Assembly: GCA_964370035.1 (NCBI GenBank)
Contig: CAYJGT010000044.1
Coordinates: 1-13,293, forward strand
Reading direction: 5' to 3'
DNA length: 13,293 bases
Origin: CAYJHC01 sp964370035
Lineage (GTDB): Bacteria > Bacillota > Clostridia > Peptostreptococcales > Anaerovoracaceae
Positions 5,645 to 13,271 of this stretch are shown here, in pieces. Every line of letters begins with the position of its first letter. Within the stretch, counting starts at the first letter, position 1. Under the pieces are notes generated by a model, which had not been told where the DNA came from, did no database searches, and saw only the letters and a program-made list of their open reading frames with translations. The position numbers and the translations under genes are program-made.

Positions 5645-7615
5645 ATGAATTATAATTTAGTCCCTGAGATAATAGCATTACTGTTACTTTTTATATTGAT
5701 GTTAAGTTTCTCTCGTAATAACGAACAAAACTCTCTAAAATATAGAGTGCTTAAGTTAATGTATATAAGCGCAACTATTTCTGTGTCATTTACATTAATC
5801 TCTAGCATATTAACTACATATAACTTAAGTGAATCAACTCTGTTTCTAGCAGAAACAACCACAGTCATATATTACATGATATGTCCAGTTGTCGCATTTA
5901 TGACCTTTATATATGCAGTCACTGTAGTTAATACGGCTAAGCCCATTAGTAGCATTAAGCGATATTACTGGGCATGTTCAATTCCATATATTATATATAT
6001 AATATTAATTATTAGAGTATTTTTGCTAGGGAATTTATTTGACTTGTCGGTTGAAAATGGCTATGTACAAGGAATATATTGGAGGTTCCCTTATGTTATT
6101 GCTGGGATTTATTTTATAGGTATTGTGATTTTAACTTTAGGAAATATGAGAACAGTCTACCGAAGTATTATGCAAATTTTGTTTTTGAATATTATGCTTG
6201 TATTGACTGTAACTCTCTTCCAACTTATATACCCAGAAGTAATTCTTTCTGGAACAGCAAGTGTTGTGGGGATACTTGTAATTCATCTTTATGTCCAAAA
6301 TGTTTCTAAAGCAACTGATTCTCTTACAGAGCTCCCAAATAGGACTGCATTTATGAATAAGTTGGGGAAGTTATCAAAGAGAGAACAGCCTTTTTCAATT
6401 TATATAATTAGTTTAAGAAACTTCAAAATTATAAATGAACAGTACGGGTTGGATTTTGGGGACAGGCTTCTTCAACATATAGGAAGACATATTAGCAAAC
6501 CATTTTCTTCGGGATACGTTTTTCGTTATACAGGAGATGAGTTTGCCATAATTATTAAAAATAATAACATTTCTACTGCTCATTATAATAGTGTCTTAAA
6601 AAATTTACTTTCTAGTTATGATGAACCTTTCCAAGCGGAAGGGGAAAGCATTAAAATGGATGTAATCTGTGCCAGGGTAGATTATCCTGATTTTGGTTCT
6701 AATATTAAAGAACTTGTATCTGCTGCAGACTATTCTATTAGGCTTCTTAAAGAAGATGGAGAAAAGAAAAAATTCCTTCATGATATTACGGTTCTAAATA
6801 ATATTAGAGGAAATAACTTTATGATTAAACAAATCAAGGAGGCTATTAATAACGAAGCCTTTGAAATTCATTACCAACCTATTTATTCTGCAGAAACAAA
6901 AAAGTTTTCTCATGCAGAAGCTCTTGTTCGGATGGTGGGGCAAGATAATTCATTGATTTTCCCAAATGACTTCATTGAAATTGCAGAGGATACTGGACTA
7001 ATTAAGGAAATGACCTATATAATTTTGGAAAAGGTTTGTGCTGATTTAAGGTCATTAATGATTAGCCACCCTAATTATCTTTATCTGGATAGTGTATCTG
7101 TTAACTTTTCATATCAACAATTTTCTCAGCCTGACATGGCGGATAAGGTGGTTTCAACGCTGAAGAAGTATAATATACCGCCAGAAATGATTAAAATTGA
7201 AATTACTGAACGAACTCTAATTGCTGACTCAGAAGTGGCTAACAATGTAATTGCTAATTTACAAGAGCATGGAACAGCCTTTGAACTTGATGACTTTGGT
7301 GTAGATTACTCAAATATGAGTGTGCTCTTAGGGCTTCCTGTAAAAGTGATTAAAATTGATAGAAGTTTGCTTCTTGCAGCAACTTCTAGTGCCGAAAACA
7401 GAGATTTTTTTGAGAACCTTGTAAAAGGAATCAAAGCCACAAATCGGGAAATTGTAATAGAAGGGGTTGAAACAGAGGAGCAACACGATTTCATTATGAA
7501 ATGTGGTTGCGAATATCTGCAAGGTTATGTGTTTACCAAACCTTTGCCATTCAAAAGCTTCCAATCATTTTTGGATTCAAATAACTTAGACAAAGTGAAG
7601 GAACAGGAAACATAA
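5645..7615 (+). CDS. Membrane GGDEF-EAL protein, probable c-di-GMP phosphodiesterase
   Basis: A 656 aa signalling protein. Residues 1-220 hold about seven hydrophobic segments (near 5-22, 36-58, 71-95, 110-128, 147-167, 174-195, 200-218), a probable membrane sensor of unknown ligand. The GGDEF domain (about 222-380) begins DSLTELPNRTAF but has TGDEF (296-300) for GGDEF, and Ser256 where the first metal-binding Asp of the LDIDHFK-type motif should be. Cyclase activity is therefore unlikely; Asn264 and Asp273 of the nucleotide site remain, so GTP binding is possible. The EAL domain (about 385-645) keeps EAL (425-427), Asn487, Glu519/Glu522, DD (549-550), Lys570, Glu606 and QGY (626-628). It should hydrolyse c-di-GMP to pGpG. 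AAAGG (5635-5639) precedes the ATG. The gene has its own promoter and terminator between the pilus and hydrogenase operons. Confidence 0.88.
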   Translation: MNYNLVPEIIALLLLFILMLSFSRNNEQNSLKYRVLKLMYISATISVSFTLISSILTTYNLSESTLFLAETTTVIYYMICPVVAFMTFIYAVTVVNTAKPISSIKRYYWACSIPYIIYIILIIRVFLLGNLFDLSVENGYVQGIYWRFPYVIAGIYFIGIVILTLGNMRTVYRSIMQILFLNIMLVLTVTLFQLIYPEVILSGTASVVGILVIHLYVQNVSKATDSLTELPNRTAFMNKLGKLSKREQPFSIYIISLRNFKIINEQYGLDFGDRLLQHIGRHISKPFSSGYVFRYTGDEFAIIIKNNNISTAHYNSVLKNLLSSYDEPFQAEGESIKMDVICARVDYPDFGSNIKELVSAADYSIRLLKEDGEKKKFLHDITVLNNIRGNNFMIKQIKEAINNEAFEIHYQPIYSAETKKFSHAEALVRMVGQDNSLIFPNDFIEIAEDTGLIKEMTYIILEKVCADLRSLMISHPNYLYLDSVSVNFSYQQFSQPDMADKVVSTLKKYNIPPEMIKIEITERTLIADSEVANNVIANLQEHGTAFELDDFGVDYSNMSVLLGLPVKVIKIDRSLLLAATSSAENRDFFENLVKGIKATNREIVIEGVETEEQHDFIMKCGCEYLQGYVFTKPLPFKSFQSFLDSNNLDKVKEQET

Positions 7616-7629
7616 AGTATAATATGAAA

Positions 7630-7685
7630 CAAAATAAATAGTTTGAAATTAATTCGGGTATGGATTTCAAGCTATTTTGTTTTTT
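7630..7685 (+). terminator. Rho-independent terminator after the GGDEF-EAL gene
   Basis: AGTTTGAAAT (7640-7649) pairs with ATTTCAAGCT (7664-7673) with one T-G wobble. CAAAAT (7630-7635) pairs with ATTTTG (7674-7679) after a 4-nt bulge on the left. The loop is 14 nt and six T follow at 7680-7685. It begins 15 nt after the stop codon. Confidence 0.8.
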
Positions 7686-7868
7686 GTTCTAAAATGCATG
7701 GAAGGATAGAATTGTAGTATAAGTACACCCTCAAGGCGTTAAAGGTTAAAATTGCTGAAAACTTACCTAAAAACTAATAGAAATGCGAAGGTTACTTAAA
7801 GTGCAGAAGAACAATGACAGAAATTGGAAAAGTTGAATATAAAAATCAAACAATTTAAACAAAAAACC

Positions 7869-7897
7869 TTGATAAAAAAAGCACAATATTATATAAT
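7869..7897 (+). promoter_or_regulatory. Sigma-A-type promoter of the ech operon
   Basis: TTGATA (7869-7874) and TATAAT (7892-7897) are 17 bp apart, a near-consensus promoter. The transcription start would be near 7904, giving a leader of about 56 nt to ATG 7960. A strong constitutive-looking promoter suits a hydrogenase used in core energy metabolism, unless the dyad just downstream is an operator. Confidence 0.75.
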
Positions 7898-7908
7898 TAT
7901 TAAGGTAA

Positions 7909-7927
7909 TATGTATATTGTGTACATA
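7909..7927. promoter_or_regulatory. Operator-like imperfect palindrome at the ech transcription start
   Basis: TATGTA (7909-7914) and TACATA (7922-7927) are reverse complements around a 7-nt centre. Over the full 19 bp, 7 of 9 position pairs are complementary. It starts about 5 nt after the predicted transcription start, a good place for a repressor. It does not match the Rex, CcpA or Fnr consensus sequences I know. Confidence 0.35.
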
Positions 7928-7959
7928 ACGAAACAAGAGTAGCAAATGAGGAGGAATAC

Positions 7960-9873
7960 ATGAGCATTTTAATTTTCTTGATTGTTTTTCCACTAGTGGT
8001 AGCACTGGCTCTTTTAGTACTTAAGGATGACAAAAGCAGAGGAGTAATAGTTTATGCGGGAGCAGCAATAATTGCTGTAGCATCAGTACTATTAGTCTTC
8101 AATTATTTTTCAGAGGAGACAATTGTCTTCGCTGCATCTAATCATTGGGTAAATTACGTAATGGTTGGAATTGAAATAATTCTAGCTGCTTTGATTGTTG
8201 GCTTAGGTGTTAAATACAAAAAATACATTGTATGTATTTTGGCTTTAGTTCAAACTCCATTATTAGTTTGGTTTGAATTCGGCCCTGGCCATAGCATATC
8301 AGTGATGAACAATTTTTTTATCGACAAGCTATCAATGATAATGATACTTATTATTGGGATAATAGGATCCTTGATCTGTGTATACGCAGTAGGATACATG
8401 AAAGATTTCCAACATCACCATAAGGACGAACCGGATAGAAGACCATTTTTCTTCTTCTTACTATTTGTCTTTTTATCGGCCATGTTTGGAATCGTTATGT
8501 CTAATAACTTATTGTGGTTATATTTCTTCTGGGAAATCACTACAATTTGTTCCTTCTTCCTAATTGGATTCACAAAGACAAAAGAGGCTGTTAATAATTC
8601 ATTTAGAGCATTAGCTATGAATTTACTTGGAGGGCTATCTTTCGTAATAGCAATTATTATTTTAGGCCTTACAATGGGAACCCTAGAACTTTCGCAAATG
8701 CTGTTGTATGACTTAATGGGAATGAGCGTAGTACTGCCAGCAATGTTCCTTGCTTTCGCAGGTATCACCAAGGCGGCTCAAATGCCTTTCAATAGTTGGC
8801 TATTGGGAGCCATGGTAGCTCCAACGCCTACTTCAGCATTATTACACTCTTCTACAATGGTAAAAGCAGGTGTGTTCATAATAATAAAGATTTCCCCAGT
8901 ATTAGGAGGAAATATAGTTGGGTTAATGGTTCTGTTAGTTGGAGGAATAACCTTTGTTATGGCTTCCTTCGCAGCCATATCCCAGAGTAACGGAAAGAAG
9001 GTACTTGCCTATTCAACTGTAGCTAACTTAGGACTTATTGTTGCCTGTGGTGGAGTTGGTACAGCAGAGGCAGTTTGGGCTGGAATTATGTTGATAATAT
9101 TCCATGCTATAACAAAATCACTACTATTCTTATGTGTAGGAACTGCAGAGCATACAATTGGTAGTAAAGATATTGAGGATATGGATGGATTATTTACCAA
9201 GATGCCAAAACTTGCGGCCTATATGATGTTAGGTATTGCAGGTATGTTCCTTGCTCCACTAGGTATGCTAGTTGCTAAATGGGCTACAATGACAAGCTTT
9301 GTGGAAAGCGGAAACATGTTCTTAGTCCTAATAATATGTTTTGGTAGTGCTGCCACATTGTTCTACTGGACTAAGTGGATGGGTAAACTATCGGCTATTG
9401 TTGCAGGAGAGGAAAGAATCGACCAAAATGTAAACAAGGACGAAAGAGCCGTACAGTTCACATTAGTGGTAATGACAATTGCGGTTTGTATTACATTCCC
9501 GATTATTTCAGATACTATGGTACTGCCATATCTATTTACCACATTTGGAGCCTTAGAAAGTTTAGCCTTAACAAGCAACCATATGGCGATATTTGTAATC
9601 ATGAATGTGTTCTTAATACTAATGTTTGCTTTAATGTTTGGTAGAACTAATAAAAAAATCGTACCAATTTACTTATCTGGAGCAAATAAAGGTGACGACT
9701 TATCCTTCGAAGATTCCTTCCATGGTTCAACTAAGGTTGGATTAAAAAACTGGCATATGGAAAAATACTTCGGAGAAAAGAAGATGAATAAGATTGGTGG
9801 AATAGCTGCTACAGTAGCTATAATTATCCCAATGCTTCTTATGATGATAATATTATTAGGAGGTGCACAATAA
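7960..9873 (+). CDS. echA: Ech hydrogenase subunit A, proton/ion-translocating membrane subunit (NuoL/MrpA-like)
   Basis: The large antiporter-like subunit of the energy-converting [NiFe] hydrogenase, expected to move H+ or Na+ as electrons pass from ferredoxin to protons. The 637 aa product is almost entirely hydrophobic, with many membrane helices. The proton-translocation core (PF00361-like, about residues 175-450) shows the buried Glu192 in LYFFWEITTICSFFLIGF and Lys271 in GITKAAQMPFNSWLLGAM. It also shows the family signature APTPTSALLHSSTMVKAGVF (288-307, with His296 and Lys302). The C-terminus has a soluble stretch (about 560-605) and a last helix. GAGGAGG lies 5 nt before the ATG. The stop overlaps the echB start (TAATG). 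NuoL of complex I is a homologue, but the following genes and the absence of nuo partners favour Ech. Confidence 0.92.
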   Translation: MSILIFLIVFPLVVALALLVLKDDKSRGVIVYAGAAIIAVASVLLVFNYFSEETIVFAASNHWVNYVMVGIEIILAALIVGLGVKYKKYIVCILALVQTPLLVWFEFGPGHSISVMNNFFIDKLSMIMILIIGIIGSLICVYAVGYMKDFQHHHKDEPDRRPFFFFLLFVFLSAMFGIVMSNNLLWLYFFWEITTICSFFLIGFTKTKEAVNNSFRALAMNLLGGLSFVIAIIILGLTMGTLELSQMLLYDLMGMSVVLPAMFLAFAGITKAAQMPFNSWLLGAMVAPTPTSALLHSSTMVKAGVFIIIKISPVLGGNIVGLMVLLVGGITFVMASFAAISQSNGKKVLAYSTVANLGLIVACGGVGTAEAVWAGIMLIIFHAITKSLLFLCVGTAEHTIGSKDIEDMDGLFTKMPKLAAYMMLGIAGMFLAPLGMLVAKWATMTSFVESGNMFLVLIICFGSAATLFYWTKWMGKLSAIVAGEERIDQNVNKDERAVQFTLVVMTIAVCITFPIISDTMVLPYLFTTFGALESLALTSNHMAIFVIMNVFLILMFALMFGRTNKKIVPIYLSGANKGDDLSFEDSFHGSTKVGLKNWHMEKYFGEKKMNKIGGIAATVAIIIPMLLMMIILLGGAQ

Positions 9874-10772
9874 TGAGTTCTACAATGACAATAGTAATAT
9901 CTGTAGTTGCATACCTAGTATTAGCACCTATAGTTGGAGGTATATTAGCAGGAGCAGATAGAAAAATTACTGCAAGAATGCAGGGACGTCAAGGTCCACC
10001 TATTCTTCAGCCTTTCTATGATGTGTTTAAGCTTTTAGAAAAAGAGAATATTACAGTAAATAAAGTGCAAGATTTTTATGTATTAGGATTCTTTATAATG
10101 GTAGTTTTTACAGGAGCATTATTCTTTGCTGGAGAAAATCTGTTATTAGTAATATTTACATTAACACTAGCAAGTGTATTCTTGGTAGTTGCCGCATTTT
10201 CATCAAACTCGCCTTACGCACAAATTGGTGCAGAGAGAGAGTTGCTACAAACTTTGGCATATGAGCCAATGGTACTAATAACTGCTATTGGACTTTTCAT
10301 TGTATCAGGAAGCTTTAATGTTTCGGATATCTTAAACAGTGAATCTATGGCAATTATACCAGCAGCAGGAATATTCTTAGGATATATATTTATCTTAACC
10401 ATAAAATTCCGTAAGTCACCTTTTGACTTAAGTATGTCTCATCATGGACATCAAGAACTTGTAAAAGGCCTTACTACAGAGTTTTCGGGAAAAACATTAG
10501 CCCTAATTGAGATTTCTCACTGGTATGAAAACATCATGCTTTTAGGTTTTGTTTTCCTATTCTTTACCAATGGAACTATGACAGGGGTAATAATCGGTAT
10601 AGCAGTTTGTCTAGCAACATACTTCTTAGAAGTGTTTATAGACAATAGTTTTGCCAGAATGAAGTGGGAGTTCACGCTTAAATCAGCTTGGATTGTAACT
10701 TTAGTTCTTGGAGGCATTAACTTGTTTATGCTTCTAGGTGGCTCAAACTTTTTCGTATTACTATTTTTGTAA
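9873..10772 (+). CDS. echB: Ech hydrogenase subunit B, NuoH-like membrane subunit
   Basis: A 299 aa integral membrane subunit homologous to NuoH (complex I ND1). It anchors the soluble arm and forms part of the coupling path between the hydrogenase module and EchA. Visible family motifs are ADRKITARMQGRQGPPILQP (about 28-47), the cytoplasmic loop GAERELLQTLAYEP with its conserved charged residues, and SPFDLSMSHHGHQELVKG followed by EFSGKTLALIEISHWYE. About eight hydrophobic helices are spread along the chain. AGGAGGTG (9858-9865), inside the end of echA, sits 7 nt before the ATG, and the stop and start codons share one base, so translation is probably coupled. Length and motifs match Ech and Hyc/Hyf-type NuoH homologues; operon context decides for Ech. 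Confidence 0.92.
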   Translation: MSSTMTIVISVVAYLVLAPIVGGILAGADRKITARMQGRQGPPILQPFYDVFKLLEKENITVNKVQDFYVLGFFIMVVFTGALFFAGENLLLVIFTLTLASVFLVVAAFSSNSPYAQIGAERELLQTLAYEPMVLITAIGLFIVSGSFNVSDILNSESMAIIPAAGIFLGYIFILTIKFRKSPFDLSMSHHGHQELVKGLTTEFSGKTLALIEISHWYENIMLLGFVFLFFTNGTMTGVIIGIAVCLATYFLEVFIDNSFARMKWEFTLKSAWIVTLVLGGINLFMLLGGSNFFVLLFL

Positions 10773-10784
10773 GGAGGTTAAAAG

Positions 10785-11342
10785 ATGGCTTATATAACAA
10801 AATCACCTTGGTTAATCCATTACGACGGATCCAGCTGTAACGGCTGTGACATAGAAGTGTTGGCCTGCCTTACTCCTATGTACGACGTTGAAAGATTTGG
10901 AATAATTAATACAGGTAATCCAAAACACGCAGACATCTTTCTTGTAACAGGTTCAGTAAATGAACAGAACAAGAATGTTGTTAAACAAATATATGATCAA
11001 ATGCCCGAGCCTAAGGTAGTCATAGCATGTGGTATTTGTGCATGCACAGCAGGAATTTTTAAAGAGTGCTACAATATTTTAGGTGGAGTCGATACAGTAA
11101 TTCCTGTGGATGTATATGTACCAGGTTGCGCAGCTAGACCAGAAGCAATAATTGATGGTGTGGTAAAAGGGCTAGGTGTGTTAGCTGAGAAAAAGACTGC
11201 ATTAGATATTAAAAAGAAAAATCCAATGGTTCAGATTGCAGAAGCTGCAGAAGCAGAGGCCATGGAAGTTGTGGAATCTGTAGAAGCGGAAATTGCACAG
11301 GAAGAAAAAGCTGTAGAAGAAGCTATAAAGGAGGGCAAATAG
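10785..11342 (+). CDS. echC: Ech hydrogenase small subunit C (NuoB-like, one 4Fe-4S cluster)
   Basis: The small subunit carries the proximal 4Fe-4S cluster next to the NiFe site in EchE. Probable ligands are Cys18 and Cys21 (SSCNGCDIE), Cys85 (CGICACTAGIF) and Cys115 (VPGCAARPEAI), the NuoB/group 4 pattern. The conserved fold covers about residues 1-135. The 185 aa protein then continues with a Lys-rich link (136-146) and an extra tail (about 150-185) rich in Ala and Glu (12 Glu, 3 Lys), predicted to be helical and strongly acidic. As far as I recall EchC proteins usually end near 150 residues, so the tail looks like an added extension. AAGGAGG (10771-10777) lies 7 nt before the ATG. The start lies 12 nt after echB. 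Confidence 0.92.
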   Translation: MAYITKSPWLIHYDGSSCNGCDIEVLACLTPMYDVERFGIINTGNPKHADIFLVTGSVNEQNKNVVKQIYDQMPEPKVVIACGICACTAGIFKECYNILGGVDTVIPVDVYVPGCAARPEAIIDGVVKGLGVLAEKKTALDIKKKNPMVQIAEAAEAEAMEVVESVEAEIAQEEKAVEEAIKEGK

Positions 11343-11343
11343 A

Positions 11344-11691
11344 ATGGAAGCAACTAAGCAAGAATATAAAATAATTGAAAGCTCTCAGCTACTCCACGAA
11401 GTAAGAGATATAAAAGCTGAAGGATATAGGCTTGTTCAGGCCTGTGCAACTAATGTTGGCGATGAAACAGAGCTTCTTTATACCTTTGATAAAGATTTTA
11501 AGCTTTTCAATATAAAAATGAATATCCCAAAAGACAGGATAATGGAAAGCATCACTGGAGAGTATTGGGGAGCATTTATTTACGAAAATGAAATGAATGA
11601 TCTTTTCGGTATTAAATTTAAGCATAGTAAATTAGATTTCGAAGGTAACTTCTTTGTCACTAAAGAAGAAACACCTTGGATGAAGAAATAG
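11344..11691 (+). CDS. echD: Ech hydrogenase subunit D (NuoC-like)
   Basis: A 115 aa peripheral subunit without metal ligands, related to the NuoC/30-kDa subunit of complex I. It helps hold the small and large subunits together. The diagnostic stretch is EYWGAFIYENEMNDLFGIKF (about residues 61-80), matching the E-x-E-x-x-D-L-F-G-I pattern of the family. The N-terminal half forms the expected alpha/beta domain (HEVRDIKAEGYRLVQACAT). The protein is short, as usual for EchD. It starts one base after the echC stop, with AAGGAGGG (11328-11335) inside the end of echC, and ends 13 nt before echE. Confidence 0.88.
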   Translation: MEATKQEYKIIESSQLLHEVRDIKAEGYRLVQACATNVGDETELLYTFDKDFKLFNIKMNIPKDRIMESITGEYWGAFIYENEMNDLFGIKFKHSKLDFEGNFFVTKEETPWMKK

Positions 11692-11704
11692 AGAGGAAAC
11701 GAAA

Positions 11705-12787
11705 ATGGCAAAAAGAACTGTAATTCCTTTCGGACCACAACATCCAGTACTTCCTGAGCCGATACATCTAGACTTAGTGTTAGAAGATGAAACGGTTGTT
11801 GAAGCAATACCATCTATTGGATTTATCCATAGAGGGCTGGAAAAATTGGTTGAGAAGAAAGAGTACACAGAAATGGTGTATATTATAGAAAGAGTATGTG
11901 GAATCTGTAGCTTTGGACATGGTTGGGGCTATTGTGCAGCAGTAGAAGGTGCAATGGGCGTTGAGGTTCCGGAGAGAGGACGATTTTTAAGGACTATTTG
12001 GCATGAAATGTCTAGAATTCATTCGCACCTGTTATGGTTAGGTTTACTTGCTGATGGATTTGGATTTGAAAGTCTGTTTATGCATTGCTGGAGAGTAAGA
12101 GAAACTGTACTTGACCTTTTAGAAAAAACAACAGGAGGTAGAGTTATCTTCTCTGTTTGTAAGGTTGGTGGAGTAAATAAAGATATCGATGCAGATGGAC
12201 TAAAAGAAATAGTTGATACTTTAAACGGAATCAAAAAAGAAATTAATAATTTGGCTAATGTATTTTTAGAGGATGCATCAGTAAAAAATAGACTTTGTGG
12301 TGTAGGTAAACTTTCGAAAGAAGAGGCGGAAGAATTATTGGCAGTAGGCCCTATGGCCCGTGCTTCTGGTATAGTTCAAGATATGAGAATGAAAGATACT
12401 GAAGGGGTTTATGACCAACTAGGTTTTGAGCCTTGCATAGAGCATGATGGAGATTCATATGCTAGATGTAAAGTAAGAGTAAGAGAAGTGCTACAGTCAA
12501 TAGAGTTAATCGAAAAGGCAGTAGCTATCATTCCTGAAGGCGAAATATCCGTACCTGTAAAAGGAAATGTTGAAGGTGAATATATTGCTAGAATTGAGCA
12601 ACCTAGAGGAGAAGGTTTCTATTATGCAAAAGGTAATGGAACTAAATTCTTGGAGAGAATGAGAGTTAGAACACCTACCAACATGAATATACCTTCCTTG
12701 GTAAAAACTCTACAAGGTTGTGATCTTGCGGATGTGCCAATGCTAGTATTAACAATTGACCCTTGTATTAGTTGTACAGAAAGGTAG
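11705..12787 (+). CDS. echE: Ech hydrogenase large subunit E ([NiFe] active site, NuoD-like)
   Basis: The catalytic subunit that binds the Ni-Fe centre and interconverts H+ and H2. The 360 aa product has GPQHP near the start (residues 10-14) and GFIHRGLEKL (39-48). The N-terminal nickel motif is ERVCGICSFGH (Cys65, Cys68, His72) and the C-terminal one is DPCISCTER (Cys354, Cys357). All four Ni-binding cysteines are present, which separates it from NuoD of complex I, where they are lost. The stop codon follows directly after Arg360, so there is no C-terminal maturation peptide to remove; known EchE and CooH proteins are described as lacking one too. Fe(CN)2CO insertion would still need Hyp proteins, which are not encoded here. 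A GAGAGGAA ribosome site precedes the ATG. Confidence 0.95.
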   Translation: MAKRTVIPFGPQHPVLPEPIHLDLVLEDETVVEAIPSIGFIHRGLEKLVEKKEYTEMVYIIERVCGICSFGHGWGYCAAVEGAMGVEVPERGRFLRTIWHEMSRIHSHLLWLGLLADGFGFESLFMHCWRVRETVLDLLEKTTGGRVIFSVCKVGGVNKDIDADGLKEIVDTLNGIKKEINNLANVFLEDASVKNRLCGVGKLSKEEAEELLAVGPMARASGIVQDMRMKDTEGVYDQLGFEPCIEHDGDSYARCKVRVREVLQSIELIEKAVAIIPEGEISVPVKGNVEGEYIARIEQPRGEGFYYAKGNGTKFLERMRVRTPTNMNIPSLVKTLQGCDLADVPMLVLTIDPCISCTER

Positions 12788-12788
12788 G
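12781..12788 (+). promoter_or_regulatory. Ribosome binding site deciding the echF start
   Basis: AAGGTAGG overlaps the echE stop and lies 6 nt before ATG 12795. It favours that start over the in-frame ATG 12756, which lies inside the essential DPCxxC codons of echE and has no good site upstream. Confidence 0.6.
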
Positions 12789-12794
12789 TGTAGA

Positions 12795-13193
12795 ATGACC
12801 TTTTATAAAATAGGAAAATTGGTTTTAAGTAGTCTTTTCAAAAAGCCTGCAACTCGAAATTATCCAGCGGTGCCTAGAGAGTGGCAAGAAAGAACTAGAG
12901 GACAGATTGGCATTGAAGAGGAAAAGTGCATTCTATGCATGATTTGCCAAAAGAAATGCCCTGCTAATGCTATTACAGTAGACAGACCTGGGGCTCAGTG
13001 GACTCTTGAAAAAATGAGTTGCGTACAATGCAACCACTGTGTGGCTGTTTGCCCTAAGAAGTGTTTGTACATGGAACAACAGTATACAGCGCCAGGAACT
13101 GAAAAAGAAGTTCTTGTTGCTTATCCACCTGAGGTGAAGAAACCTGCTCCAAAGCCAGCGGTTGAAAAGAAACCTGAGGAGGCGAAAGCATAG
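12795..13193 (+). CDS. echF: Ech hydrogenase subunit F, 2x[4Fe-4S] ferredoxin-like protein (NuoI-like)
   Basis: The electron-entry subunit that receives electrons from soluble ferredoxin and passes them to EchC. The 132 aa product has an N-terminal amphipathic stretch that in NuoI homologues packs on the membrane arm (about 1-30). Two 4Fe-4S binding motifs follow: Cys45-Cys48-Cys51-Cys55 with Pro56, and Cys76-Cys79-Cys82-Cys86 with Pro87. A Pro/Lys/Ala/Glu-rich tail (about 111-132) with repeated KKP and KPA follows; it is probably disordered and not part of the conserved fold. The start is set by the ribosome binding site at 12781-12788; an upstream ATG at 12756 would add 13 residues unlike the family. 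It starts 7 nt after the echE stop and is the last ech gene visible. Confidence 0.92.
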   Translation: MTFYKIGKLVLSSLFKKPATRNYPAVPREWQERTRGQIGIEEEKCILCMICQKKCPANAITVDRPGAQWTLEKMSCVQCNHCVAVCPKKCLYMEQQYTAPGTEKEVLVAYPPEVKKPAPKPAVEKKPEEAKA

Positions 13194-13245
13194 ACGTATT
13201 ACGATAAGTTAGGGAGCAAAATCGAAACTAAGTTTAATAAAGATT

Positions 13246-13271
13246 ATTTATATTAGCTTGCTAATATAAAT
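13246..13271. repeat. Perfect AT-rich palindrome downstream of echF
   Basis: ATTTATATTAGC (13246-13257) and GCTAATATAAAT (13260-13271) are exact reverse complements with a TT centre. A second small inverted repeat begins at its end: TTCGC (13271-13275) with GCGAA (13287-13291), loop 11 nt. No T-tract follows, so it is not a standard terminator. It lies 53 nt after the echF stop. It could be an operator for a downstream gene, an mRNA-stabilising hairpin, or one end of a small repeat element cut by the window edge. Confidence 0.45.

Larger units (their letters stand above)
7616..7959. other. 344-nt intergenic region before the ech operon
   Basis: It contains the terminator of the GGDEF-EAL gene (7630-7685), the ech promoter (7869-7897), a dyad at the predicted transcription start (7909-7927) and the strong echA ribosome binding site GAGGAGG (7948-7954). 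The stretch 7686-7868 is AT-rich and shows no gene or clear signal. Confidence 0.6.

Noticed and set aside
7767..8033. 88-codon minus-strand open frame before and into echA
   Set aside because: It covers the ech promoter and echA start, has low-complexity Phe/Leu/Ser-rich content and no ribosome binding site support; a shadow frame.
12756..12794. Earlier ATG for echF inside echE
   Set aside because: The extra 13 residues do not look like the family, and the ribosome binding site points to ATG 12795.
7960..13193. Respiratory complex I (nuo) cluster
   Set aside because: EchE keeps all four nickel-binding cysteines, and only six genes in Ech order are present with no nuoE/F/G-type or J/K/N genes.
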